Source: Thermoproteus sp. UBA157 (GTDB lineage: Archaea; Thermoproteota; Thermoprotei; Thermoproteales; Thermoproteaceae). From it: DNA of 9,936 bases. This document shows, piece after piece, positions 1 through 6,237 of this stretch. The stretch is from positions 1 through 9,936 of the forward strand of contig DANS01000001.1 in assembly GCA_002497345.1 (NCBI GenBank), given 5' to 3'. Every line of letters begins with the position of its first letter. Positions within the stretch are counted from its first letter, which is position 1. Under the pieces are notes generated by a model that worked only from the letters and a program-made list of their open reading frames with translations, was not told where the DNA came from and searched no databases. The position numbers and the translations under genes are program-made.

Positions 1-741
1 AATTGGGGCATCTCCTTGATATACATACAACCAGTTACCGTCTTGATAGGGTCGGCACTTCCGTGGACTTTGTTCGTGGTAGCAACTGCGAATATTCTGA
101 ACTTCTTCGTGGGAGTTTACTTGGGCCAGTTAATGGCCTATAATAGAGGCAAGAAGATGGATCAAGTGCTAACACAATTTATTACTGTAAAAAGAGCTAT
201 TCCTGTGTATGTTTATGCTGCAGTGTTTTTAATGGTCTTCGGGTTCTATCTGCACCTGGTCCCCACGTCAGGGGCATATGGGATCAACGTCAAGCCCGGA
301 TTGAATCTGCCCTTCTTGTTGAGCGTCTTGCACCACGCCGCAATGCCCATCTTCACGCTGTTCTTCGCCACCTTTGGCGGGTGGGCCCTCGCCATGAGGG
401 GCAACGTCATATCACAATTGGGCGAGGACTACGTCACATACGCCGAGGCGAGGGGGCTTCCCTCCCGCTACATAAGGAGCAGATACGTGGGCCGCAACGC
501 TTTGCTTCCCCTCTACACCTCGCTGATAATATCGATAGGGTTCTCCTTCGCAGGATCGGTCTTCGTGGAACAGACTTTCTCATATCCGGGCGTAGGTAAC
601 CTTTACGTCAACGCGTTGACCAACAGCGATTGGATGGTCGCCATGGGCGTGTTGTTCATAATAGTAACGGCGATCGCCGTGGGCATGATAGTCGCCGACT
701 TGACGTATTCGCTAATAGATCCCAGGGTTAGGGCGGGATGA
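1..741 (+). CDS. Opp/Dpp-type ABC transporter permease, DppB-like (5' end cut by window edge)
   Basis: Inner permease subunit of a binding-protein-dependent ABC importer of the oligopeptide/dipeptide class, a class that archaea also use for oligosaccharides. The frame is open from base 1, so the TTG at 16 is an internal codon; the family is usually about 320-340 residues and only about 246 are present, so roughly 80-90 N-terminal residues lie upstream. Several hydrophobic segments are visible. The cytoplasmic EAA loop that contacts the ATPase is at 442-510 (AEARG, then Leu-Pro). The late motif VEQTFSYPGVG and the C-terminal DPRVRAG are typical of DppB. The stop overlaps the next start (ATGA, 738-741), so the two are translationally coupled. 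Bases 91-240 are far more AT-rich than the rest. Sugar rather than peptide cargo is inferred only from neighbouring sugar genes. Confidence 0.9.
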   Translation, partial: NWGISLIYIQPVTVLIGSALPWTLFVVATANILNFFVGVYLGQLMAYNRGKKMDQVLTQFITVKRAIPVYVYAAVFLMVFGFYLHLVPTSGAYGINVKPGLNLPFLLSVLHHAAMPIFTLFFATFGGWALAMRGNVISQLGEDYVTYAEARGLPSRYIRSRYVGRNALLPLYTSLIISIGFSFAGSVFVEQTFSYPGVGNLYVNALTNSDWMVAMGVLFIIVTAIAVGMIVADLTYSLIDPRVRAG

Positions 742-1610
742 TGCGCTTGGCGGGCGTTCGGAATGCCCTGAGGCTGATCTGGCGCAACAAGGCGGCCAGA
801 TTCGGCCTCATAGTGATATTGGCCTACGCGGTCATGGCCGCGGTGGGGCCGATCCTATTGCCCTATAAGCCAGTGTCCATTCCCAACCCCTCGGAGATAC
901 TGCTCCCGCCGCAGCCGTGGCCGCCGTCGCGTTGGCTCGGCACCGACATGTTGGGCCAAGGGATACTGGTGGACATAGTCAACGGCGCCCCGTTTGTGCT
1001 CGAGGTCAGCTTCTTGGCCGGTCTGTTCACCACTGTCATAGGCCTTGTCGTAGGCTTGGTTGCAGGCTACTTAGGCAAGGCTGTTGACGCAGTCCTCATG
1101 TGGGTGACCGACGTCTTAATGACGATACCGAGCCTATTGCTCGTTATAATAATAGCGACTATGATAAAAACGGAGAACCCGTTCATATTAGCTGGCATAC
1201 TCAGCATTACGGGTTGGACCGGCTTGGCGAGAGCCGTGAGGTCCCAAGTTTTAGCCCTTAGGAATATGCCGTATATAGAGGCAGCAAGGGTCCTCGGCTT
1301 GCGCACCAGCTACATAATCTTCCGCGAAATAATGCCGCCGCTGATGCCGTATATTTGGATAAACCTCATACTGAATATCGAGGGGGCCATCTACGCCGCG
1401 GTTGGTCTCTACTACCTCGGGCTATTGCCCTTCAAGAGCTACGACTGGGGCGCCATGATAAACTACGCCCTCCAGCTGGGCGCCGTTTACGGGACGAACG
1501 CTGTGTGGTACTTGGCGTTCCCCGTCTTGTTCATATCGCTTTACATGGTCGCCTTGATGGAGCTGGCGTACGGGATAGAGGAAATCGTCAACCCGCGCGT
1601 GCGTAGATGA
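738..1610 (+). CDS. Opp/Dpp-type ABC transporter permease, DppC-like
   Basis: Second membrane permease of the same importer, 290 residues, full length for DppC. The N-terminal OppC_N segment (residues about 9-43) has a cytoplasmic basic stretch followed by a membrane helix; GTD at 68-70 opens the conserved permease region; the EAA loop is at 181-200 (EAARVLGL, then Pro-Pro). DWGAMI at 236-241 and the C-terminal NPRVR are also family features. After GTD the usual GRD is replaced by GQG (73-75), an unusual divergence. The start ATG at 738 overlaps the DppB stop; a second ATG follows immediately at 741 and could also be used. The stop overlaps the ATG of a small membrane ORF. The ATPase and binding-protein genes are not in the window and would have to lie upstream or elsewhere. 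Confidence 0.92.
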   Translation: MMRLAGVRNALRLIWRNKAARFGLIVILAYAVMAAVGPILLPYKPVSIPNPSEILLPPQPWPPSRWLGTDMLGQGILVDIVNGAPFVLEVSFLAGLFTTVIGLVVGLVAGYLGKAVDAVLMWVTDVLMTIPSLLLVIIIATMIKTENPFILAGILSITGWTGLARAVRSQVLALRNMPYIEAARVLGLRTSYIIFREIMPPLMPYIWINLILNIEGAIYAAVGLYYLGLLPFKSYDWGAMINYALQLGAVYGTNAVWYLAFPVLFISLYMVALMELAYGIEEIVNPRVRR

Positions 1611-1783
1611 CGCCGGAGCAAGGCAGGGCGGGATACGCCCTCGCTCTAATAATACTTTTTTTAGCGCTCTTCGCCCTCCCCTACGCCCAAGGCGCCTCCT
1701 TCTACTTGGACGTGATCGTCATCTTGATGGACCTCGCGTTTCTGGCCGCCGTGGTTCTGCTCGTCAAGAGGAGCTCGCGCTGA
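1607..1783 (+). CDS. Small two-helix membrane protein at the end of the permease operon
   Basis: A 58-residue ORF starting MTPEQGRAGY. Its ATG overlaps the DppC stop in an ATGA arrangement, as between the two permeases, and its codons are GC-rich at the third position like neighbouring genes; both argue for real coding. Two hydrophobic stretches, residues about 10-27 and 32-53, are separated by a short polar turn, and the tail is basic (KRSSR), so a two-helix hairpin with the C-terminus in the cytoplasm is likely. It ends one base before the convergent SDR stop. The family is not recognised. The pattern of a helix ending in ALPYAQG followed by a second helix loosely recalls the N-terminus of branched-chain amino acid permeases (LivM), so it could be an accessory subunit or a permease remnant. 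A run of seven T lies within it (1656-1662). Confidence 0.6.
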   Translation: MTPEQGRAGYALALIILFLALFALPYAQGASFYLDVIVILMDLAFLAAVVLLVKRSSR

Positions 1784-1784
1784 C

Positions 1785-2549
1785 TCACAACAAGCCGCGG
1801 GTTATCTCCTCCGGGTCGGGCTTTCTGCTTATGATCCTCCCGCCGTCTATGATTATCTCGTTCCCCGTCATGAAGGTGTTGTAGTCGGAGGCCAGAAACG
1901 CGAGCAGATACGCCACCTCCCTCATCCTCCCCATCCTCCCCAACAACGTGGCCGCCCTCTTGTCTAGATCCTCCGGCGCCTCCTCTCCCTTGTTGTATAT
2001 AGGCCCGGGCGAGACGACGAGAACTTGGATCCCGTAACGGCCTAGGTCCACTGCGAGGGATTTTGACATGGCTATGAGCCCTCCCTTCACGGTCACGTAC
2101 GGAAAGGATCTTTCCAACGGGAAGTGGGCTTGTATCGCGGCTATGTTAATGATCTTGCCCTTTATTCCCCTCGAGATCATTATCTCGGCCGCCATCTTGG
2201 ACAACAGAAAAGGCGCTGTCAGGTTCAGCTCAAGCATCTGATCCCACTCGTCCAAGTCAGTCTCCAGGGCGGATCTACGGGAGTTCCTGGAGGCGTTGTT
2301 TATGAGGACGTGTATGACGCCCACCTCCTCCTTGTACCACTTAATGAAGTCCAGGACTTCGTTCCTTTTGGCTAAATTAACCCTCCTGAACATTACGCCG
2401 GCCGACTCCAGCTCCTTTCCCCTCTCCTCCTCCAGCCCTATGCCTATCACCTTAGCACCGAGTTGGGCGAACAACCGGGCCGTGACCTCGCCTATTCCGT
2501 GCGTCGCTCCAGTTATGAGCGCAACCTTGCCGTCTAGTCTAATTTCCAT
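1785..2549 (-). CDS. Short-chain dehydrogenase/reductase (SDR), catalytic Ser replaced by Ala
   Basis: Classical-size SDR (254 residues) of the Rossmann-fold NAD(P)-dependent family that includes sugar 1-dehydrogenases, gluconate 5-dehydrogenases and 3-oxoacyl reductases. The cofactor glycine motif TGATHGIG is at 13-20, NNAS at 84-87, the structural/catalytic Asn at 109, YVTVK (Tyr151, Lys155) is the active-site pair, and TGNEIIIDGG near the C-terminus is family-typical. The Ser normally 13 residues before the Tyr is Ala138 (NIAAIQ), which is unusual for an active member. The start codon overlaps the end of the aldehyde dehydrogenase by 16 bases, with AAGGTC five bases before the ATG as a weak ribosome site, so the two are co-transcribed. 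A polyol/sugar or sugar-acid dehydrogenase role is inferred from context; a non-catalytic or altered-mechanism protein is possible. Confidence 0.9.
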   Translation of the reverse strand: MEIRLDGKVALITGATHGIGEVTARLFAQLGAKVIGIGLEEERGKELESAGVMFRRVNLAKRNEVLDFIKWYKEEVGVIHVLINNASRNSRRSALETDLDEWDQMLELNLTAPFLLSKMAAEIMISRGIKGKIINIAAIQAHFPLERSFPYVTVKGGLIAMSKSLAVDLGRYGIQVLVVSPGPIYNKGEEAPEDLDKRAATLLGRMGRMREVAYLLAFLASDYNTFMTGNEIIIDGGRIISRKPDPEEITRGLL

Positions 2550-3979
2550 ACCAAGACCTTGATCTCGGTCATGGCCAACATGGTGTGGTAGATTCCCTCG
2601 CGCCCTATGGCGCTACGCTTAAACCCCCCAAACGGAAGAGCGTCCCACCTAAGCCTAGTGGTGTCGTTGATCACCACGGTGCCGGCCTTTATGTGCGATG
2701 CGAGCTTGTAGGCTCTGGGAAAATTCCTCGTGAATATGGACGCGTCGAGCCCGTAGTCGGTGGCGTTGGCCGCCTCCACTGCCTCCTCATCGCTGTCGAC
2801 CACCACGAGAGGCAGGATCGGCCCAAAGACCTCCTCCCTTAACGCCCTGGCCTCTGAGTCGGCCCTCAGCTTCACGATAGTGGGAGGGAAGTAGAAGCCC
2901 CTTTTCGGCACCTCGAGTTGCGCCAATATCTCGCCGCCCTTGGACAACGCATCCTCTAGGAAGGCCCTCATGGAGCTCACGGCCTCGGCCGATATAAGGG
3001 GCCCTATGTCTGTGCTTTCGTCGAGAGGATCGCCGACCCTCAGCTTGTTGAACTCCTCGATTAGGGCCTTCGCGAAATCGTCCGACGCCTCCCGCTTCAC
3101 TATGAGGCGTTTCGCGGCATTGCAGTATTGGCCCGAGTAGTCGAAGCGGCCCACCACAGCCGCCCGCGCGGCCTTCCTCATGTCGGCGTCCTCGAGGACT
3201 ATTATCGCGTCGCTACCTCCCAGCTCCATCAAGAGCCTTTTGCCTCGCGCAATGGCCTTAGGCGCTATTACGCCCAAGCCCGTGCGGTCGGAACCCGTGA
3301 ACGTGATCATGGCCACCTTGTCGTTCGTCACGAGCTCCTCGCCTATCTTGACGGGGTCCCCGGTGACCACGTTTACGCTACCGGGCGGGAAACCCGCCTT
3401 GAGTATGATCTCGGCCAACTTAATCTGCGTGAGGGGAGCGTTGGGGGCCGGCTTATGGACCACCGCGTTGCCCACGGCCAGCGCTGGCGCGACCTTGTGG
3501 GCGAAGCTAGCAGCTGGGAAGTTAAAAGGCGTTATGGACGCCACGACGCCCAGCGGCTCCCGCTTGATTATCGCTATCCTTTCCTCATTGCCGGCGGGCC
3601 ATTCGTACATCTCCAGCGGCACGAACTCGCCCGTTAGGGCCCTCCTCACCTCGGAGGCCGCCAGTTCGAATATCATTGCAGTCCTTTCTATTTCGAGGCG
3701 CGCGCTCTTGATAGGCCTCCCGATTTCCATAGACATGGTCTTGGCCAAATCCTCTCGGCTCTGTCTGATCATCTCGGCGACTTTGAGCAATAACCTCGAC
3801 CTCTTCGCTATGGTCATAGACTGAAGCGTCTTCAACGCGTCGTGGGCGGCGTCTATGGCCTGCCTCACGACGTCTAGGGGGAGGTTGGGCACATAGTCGA
3901 CCACTTCCTCGGTGGCCGGGTTCACCACGGGAGTTCTATCGTCGGAGTCTACCCAGAGGGGGCCTATGGGCACCCTCAT
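2534..3979 (-). CDS. NAD(P)-dependent aldehyde dehydrogenase (ALDH superfamily)
   Basis: Oxidises an aldehyde to the acid through a Cys thiohemiacetal. Numbered from the ATG at 3979 (481 residues, normal for the family): Asn153 in TPFNFP stabilises the oxyanion, Lys176 in HKPAPNAP binds the cofactor, Glu252 in MELGG is the general base, Cys286 in GQYCNAAKR is the nucleophile, and EEVFGP lies at 382-387. A longer frame begins with GTG at 3994, but the TATA box at 4001-4007 is about 25 bases before the ATG at 3979, matching leaderless transcription, so the ATG is preferred. It is first in an operon with the overlapping SDR. Candidates by context are glyceraldehyde, lactaldehyde/glycolaldehyde, 2,5-dioxopentanoate or succinate-semialdehyde dehydrogenase, or non-phosphorylating GAPDH; the sequence alone does not choose. 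Confidence 0.93.
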   Translation of the reverse strand: MRVPIGPLWVDSDDRTPVVNPATEEVVDYVPNLPLDVVRQAIDAAHDALKTLQSMTIAKRSRLLLKVAEMIRQSREDLAKTMSMEIGRPIKSARLEIERTAMIFELAASEVRRALTGEFVPLEMYEWPAGNEERIAIIKREPLGVVASITPFNFPAASFAHKVAPALAVGNAVVHKPAPNAPLTQIKLAEIILKAGFPPGSVNVVTGDPVKIGEELVTNDKVAMITFTGSDRTGLGVIAPKAIARGKRLLMELGGSDAIIVLEDADMRKAARAAVVGRFDYSGQYCNAAKRLIVKREASDDFAKALIEEFNKLRVGDPLDESTDIGPLISAEAVSSMRAFLEDALSKGGEILAQLEVPKRGFYFPPTIVKLRADSEARALREEVFGPILPLVVVDSDEEAVEAANATDYGLDASIFTRNFPRAYKLASHIKAGTVVINDTTRLRWDALPFGGFKRSAIGREGIYHTMLAMTEIKVLVWKLD

Positions 3980-4000
3980 GCCATGATCCAACACCTGGGC

Positions 4001-4007
4001 TTATAAA
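4001..4007 (-). promoter_or_regulatory. TATA box for the aldehyde dehydrogenase-SDR operon
   Basis: On the minus strand this reads TTTATAA inside an AT-rich tract. Its centre is 25 bases from the ATG at 3979, the spacing expected for archaeal leaderless transcription. It argues against the upstream GTG (3994) as the start. Confidence 0.6.
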
Positions 4008-4030
4008 TAATAATATGTAAAGTATATATC

Positions 4031-4038
4031 TGTATACA
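4031..4038. promoter_or_regulatory. TGTATACA palindrome in the divergent promoter: candidate operator
   Basis: A perfect 8-bp palindrome, TGTATACA, lies between the TATA boxes of the two diverging operons, where a bound regulator could act on both. It resembles the GTATAC-centred sites known for several GntR/FadR regulators of sugar-acid genes such as UxuR/ExuR (TGGTATACCA). A FadR-type regulator is encoded at 5545-6174. The link is inference; short AT-rich palindromes also arise by chance. Confidence 0.35.
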
Positions 4039-4051
4039 AAAACTATGATGC

Positions 4052-4064
4052 AAAATTTATTTTG
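4052..4064 (+). promoter_or_regulatory. TATA-like element for the split UxaA dehydratase operon
   Basis: AAAATTTATTTTG precedes the small-subunit gene. The first T of TTTAT is 20 bases before the ATG at 4076 and 29 before the ATG at 4085, so spacing does not settle the start but leans to the second ATG (in-frame, three codons later). No convincing Shine-Dalgarno motif precedes either. Confidence 0.45.
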
Positions 4065-4075
4065 GTAACTAAGCA

Positions 4076-4384
4076 ATGAAAATTATGTCGGTGAAGGTGG
4101 CGATACACCATAAGGCCGATAACGTGGGGGTGGCCATAGAGGACATAAAGAGGGGAGAGGTCGTGGTCGGGATATACATGTCCGATATGAGCCCGGGCCC
4201 CAGCGTCCAAGCGCTCAACGACATACCGCTGGGTCACAAGATCGCGTTGACCGACATAAAAAGGGGGGAACGCGTGATAAAATATGGCGTGCCCATAGGC
4301 GTTGCCACTAAGGATATAAAGAAGGGCGAGCATGTTCACATACATAACATCAAGAGCATAAGGTGGAGCTTCGGCAAATCATGA
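4076..4384 (+). CDS. UxaA-family dehydratase small subunit (SAF domain)
   Basis: A 102-residue stand-alone SAF domain, the part that forms the N-terminus of altronate dehydratase (UxaA) and galactarate dehydratase (GarD) and is a separate subunit in (2R)-sulfolactate sulfo-lyase (SuyA). The early HHKADNV (11-17), IPLGHK (50-55), VIKYG (67-71) and HVHIHN (86-91) are hallmark UxaA-family motifs. Three copies of DIK(R/K)GE occur at 23-28, 60-65 and 80-85, about 20-37 residues apart, giving a repetitive beta-rich fold. The ATG at 4076 is taken, but an in-frame ATG at 4085 is equally plausible from promoter spacing. The gene overlaps the large subunit by ATGA (4381-4384) and must work with it. It is likely cytosolic, acting on a sugar acid. 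Confidence 0.88.
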   Translation: MKIMSVKVAIHHKADNVGVAIEDIKRGEVVVGIYMSDMSPGPSVQALNDIPLGHKIALTDIKRGERVIKYGVPIGVATKDIKKGEHVHIHNIKSIRWSFGKS

Positions 4385-5544
4385 TGCGGCACACGTTCAA
4401 GGGCTACATCAGGGAGGACGGCAGAGTTGGGATCAGGAACCACGTTGTTGTGATACCAGTCGACGATTTGAGCAATACGGCCGCTCTGGGGGTGGCCAAG
4501 CTCATCAGAGGCGTTGTGCCTCTCATTCATCCATACGGCAGGTTGCAGTTCGGCAGAGATCTGGACCTCTTGTTCCACATATTGGCTGGGACGGGCTCAA
4601 ACCCCAACGTGGCCGCCGCCGTGGTAATAGGCATCGACGACTCGTGGTCTAACAAGCTGGCCGACATGATAGCTAGATCTGGGAAACCGGTCGAGGCATT
4701 GTCTATAGAAGGGAGCGGCGATTTGGCCACGATAGAGAGGGCGGCGAGGATCGCGGCTAAGATGGTCCAAGAGGCGAGCGAGAAACAGAGGACCGAGGTG
4801 GACATATCGGCGTTGGTGGCCTCGATAAAATGCGGCGAGTCCGACACCACGTCTGGGCTCGCCTCAAACCCGGCGCTGGGCGTCGCCGTAGACGCGCTGG
4901 TGGAAGTCGGCGCGACGATCTTATTCGGCGAGACGTCGGAGCTGACAGGCGCCGAGGATATAGTTGCTTCGAGAATCCCCGATCTCGAGTTGAGGGAGAA
5001 ATTCTACAGGATCTACCGCAGCTACGTCTCGGTGATAGAGTCAGAGGGAGTGGAGATGCTGGGATCCCAGCCCACCGAGGGCAACATAAAGGGAGGCATC
5101 TCCACCATCGAGGAGAAGGCCATGGGCAACATCCAGAAGCTGGGCACGAAGCCTATAACCTGCGTGCTCGACTACCTAGACCCCCTGCCGCCCGGCAAGG
5201 GCAGATTATGCTTCGTCAACACCTCGTCGGCCGCGGCCGAGTTCATAACGCTGGCCGCCGCTAAGGGCTCCGTGTTGCACTTTTTCACCACCGGGCAAGG
5301 GAACGTGGTGGGCCACCCCATAGTGCCCGTGATTAAGATCACGGCGAATCCCAAAACGGCGGCGTCCATGAGGGAGCACATAGACGTCGACATCTCCGAT
5401 TTGTTGAAGTTCAAGATATCGCTGAATGAGGCCGGCCGCAGGATCCTGGAGTATGCGTTCAGGGTTATGGACGGAAGGCTCACGGCAGCTGAGGTGCTCC
5501 AACACGACGAGTTCTCGCCGACTAAGCTACATATAAGCGCGTGA
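4381..5544 (+). CDS. UxaA-family dehydratase large subunit
   Basis: A 387-residue catalytic subunit of the altronate/galactarate dehydratase family, which removes water (or sulfite in SuyB) from an acidic sugar derivative using a metal site. Motifs: GYIREDGRVGIRN (8-20), KCGESDTTSG (150-159), GETSELTGAE (183-192), QPTEGNIKGGISTIEEK (230-246), FFTTGQGNVVG (301-311) and PVIKITANP (316-324). The ATG at 4381 overlaps the SAF stop; GGTGGAG at 4362-4368 lies 12 bases upstream, a somewhat long spacing. A GTG at 4363 within that motif would add six residues and is less likely; ATG 4384 is also possible. Together the two genes equal one split UxaA. Altronate, galactarate/glucarate or sulfolactate are family substrates; the window does not decide. 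The stop abuts the convergent regulator's stop with no gap. Confidence 0.9.
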   Translation: MMRHTFKGYIREDGRVGIRNHVVVIPVDDLSNTAALGVAKLIRGVVPLIHPYGRLQFGRDLDLLFHILAGTGSNPNVAAAVVIGIDDSWSNKLADMIARSGKPVEALSIEGSGDLATIERAARIAAKMVQEASEKQRTEVDISALVASIKCGESDTTSGLASNPALGVAVDALVEVGATILFGETSELTGAEDIVASRIPDLELREKFYRIYRSYVSVIESEGVEMLGSQPTEGNIKGGISTIEEKAMGNIQKLGTKPITCVLDYLDPLPPGKGRLCFVNTSSAAAEFITLAAAKGSVLHFFTTGQGNVVGHPIVPVIKITANPKTAASMREHIDVDISDLLKFKISLNEAGRRILEYAFRVMDGRLTAAEVLQHDEFSPTKLHISA

Positions 5545-6174
5545 TCAAGCAAGAACCCCCTTCAAGTATTTCAACACGTTGTTCTCGTGGAGCTCCATGT
5601 AGTATTCGGCATCCAGCTGGCTTCTCGACGCCACGGCCTCGAGGATCTGCTTGTGCTCCTCTATTTCCTGGAACCTCCTAGATTCGCTGAGGTAGAGCCG
5701 TAGCCTCACGGGCGTCAGCCTCAGCCTTATGCCGTTTAAGTTATCGCGTAAATACTTGTTCTCAGTCGCCTCGGCTATTACGTCGTGGAAGCTCCCTCCG
5801 AGCTCGACCAGCCTGAAGGGATCGGGGTTACGCTTATTGCACTCTTCCCACATATCGTCGAACACCTTCTTCAGCTTGTCCAGAGCTTGAGCCGAGGCGC
5901 GCAGAGCTGCTAGCTTGGCCGCGGCCACCTCCAGAGGTATCCTCACCTCGTAGAGCTCCTCAACGTCCTTCCCGCCCAGTATAGCCACGGCGTACGACCT
6001 CCCCCTCTTGATCACCAGCCCATCCCTCTCGAGCCGCGCCAAGGCCTCTCTTATCGGCGTGCGGCTCATCCCGAGCCATATCGAGAGGTGCTCCTCTCTG
6101 AGAAGGGTTCCCGGCCTCAAGCGACCCCTTACTATTTCTTCCAAAATTATCCTATATGCTTTTTCGTATAGCAC
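5545..6174 (-). CDS. GntR-family transcriptional regulator, FadR/FCD subfamily
   Basis: A 209-residue DNA-binding regulator. The N-terminal winged helix-turn-helix (residues 1-65) contains GRLRPGTLL, SRTPIREALARLERDGL and the wing RGRSYAVA, all hallmark GntR. The C-terminal all-helical FCD ligand domain retains His130, His174 and His196, which in this family bind a metal that coordinates a carboxylate effector; the Asp/Asn usually four residues before the first His is Gly126 here. Family members commonly sense sugar acids. The start is GTG at 6174; no in-frame ATG is nearby. It is divergent to the enolase-superfamily gene across 53 bp and convergent to UxaA, suggesting local control of both, with autoregulation likely (inference). 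The stop codons of this gene and UxaA sit back to back as TGATCA. Confidence 0.92.
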   Translation of the reverse strand: MLYEKAYRIILEEIVRGRLRPGTLLREEHLSIWLGMSRTPIREALARLERDGLVIKRGRSYAVAILGGKDVEELYEVRIPLEVAAAKLAALRASAQALDKLKKVFDDMWEECNKRNPDPFRLVELGGSFHDVIAEATENKYLRDNLNGIRLRLTPVRLRLYLSESRRFQEIEEHKQILEAVASRSQLDAEYYMELHENNVLKYLKGVLA

Positions 6175-6192
6175 ATTAATAATCGGCCCCCC

Positions 6193-6199
6193 TAAATAA
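6193..6199 (-). promoter_or_regulatory. TATA-like element for the GntR regulator
   Basis: On the minus strand this reads TTATTTA, centred 22 bases before the GTG start at 6174. It is slightly close for a leaderless start; the adjacent ATAAATT (6209-6203 on the minus strand) would instead give a leader of a few bases. It lies within ten bases of the enolase gene's TATA element, so the two divergent promoters overlap and initiation may be mutually exclusive. Confidence 0.4.
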
Positions 6200-6200
6200 G

Positions 6201-6208
6201 AATTTATC
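6201..6208 (+). promoter_or_regulatory. TATA box for the enolase-superfamily dehydratase gene
   Basis: AATTTATC, with its centre about 24 bases before the ATG at 6228, fits leaderless transcription from or near the start codon. No Shine-Dalgarno sequence precedes the ATG, consistent with that reading. Confidence 0.55.
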
Positions 6209-6225
6209 CCATTGAGCTACGGCAC

Positions 6226-6237
6226 CTATGCGCATAG
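6226..6237. promoter_or_regulatory. CTATGCGCATAG palindrome over the start codon: candidate operator
   Basis: A perfect 12-bp palindrome covers the ATG and the predicted transcription start of the enolase-superfamily gene, a place where a bound repressor would block initiation. The string TATGCGC recurs in the GH116 promoter (7373-7379), also inside an inverted repeat. Assignment to the neighbouring GntR regulator is inference. Confidence 0.4.

Noticed and set aside
1656..1662. T7 tract as a confirmed transcription terminator
   Set aside because: It falls inside a credible small ORF as Leu-Phe-Leu codons, and a T run alone is not enough without 3'-end data, so it is mentioned only as a possibility.
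3128..3824. Long plus-strand open frames antisense to the aldehyde dehydrogenase (up to 214 codons)
   Set aside because: They lie wholly opposite a well-supported ALDH with intact catalytic motifs, have no promoter or ribosome site, and show no recognisable domain; long antisense frames are expected in GC-rich genes.
4381..5504. Other-frame plus and minus ORFs within the UxaA large subunit
   Set aside because: They overlap a gene with continuous family motifs and show Arg/Pro-rich composition typical of shadow frames.
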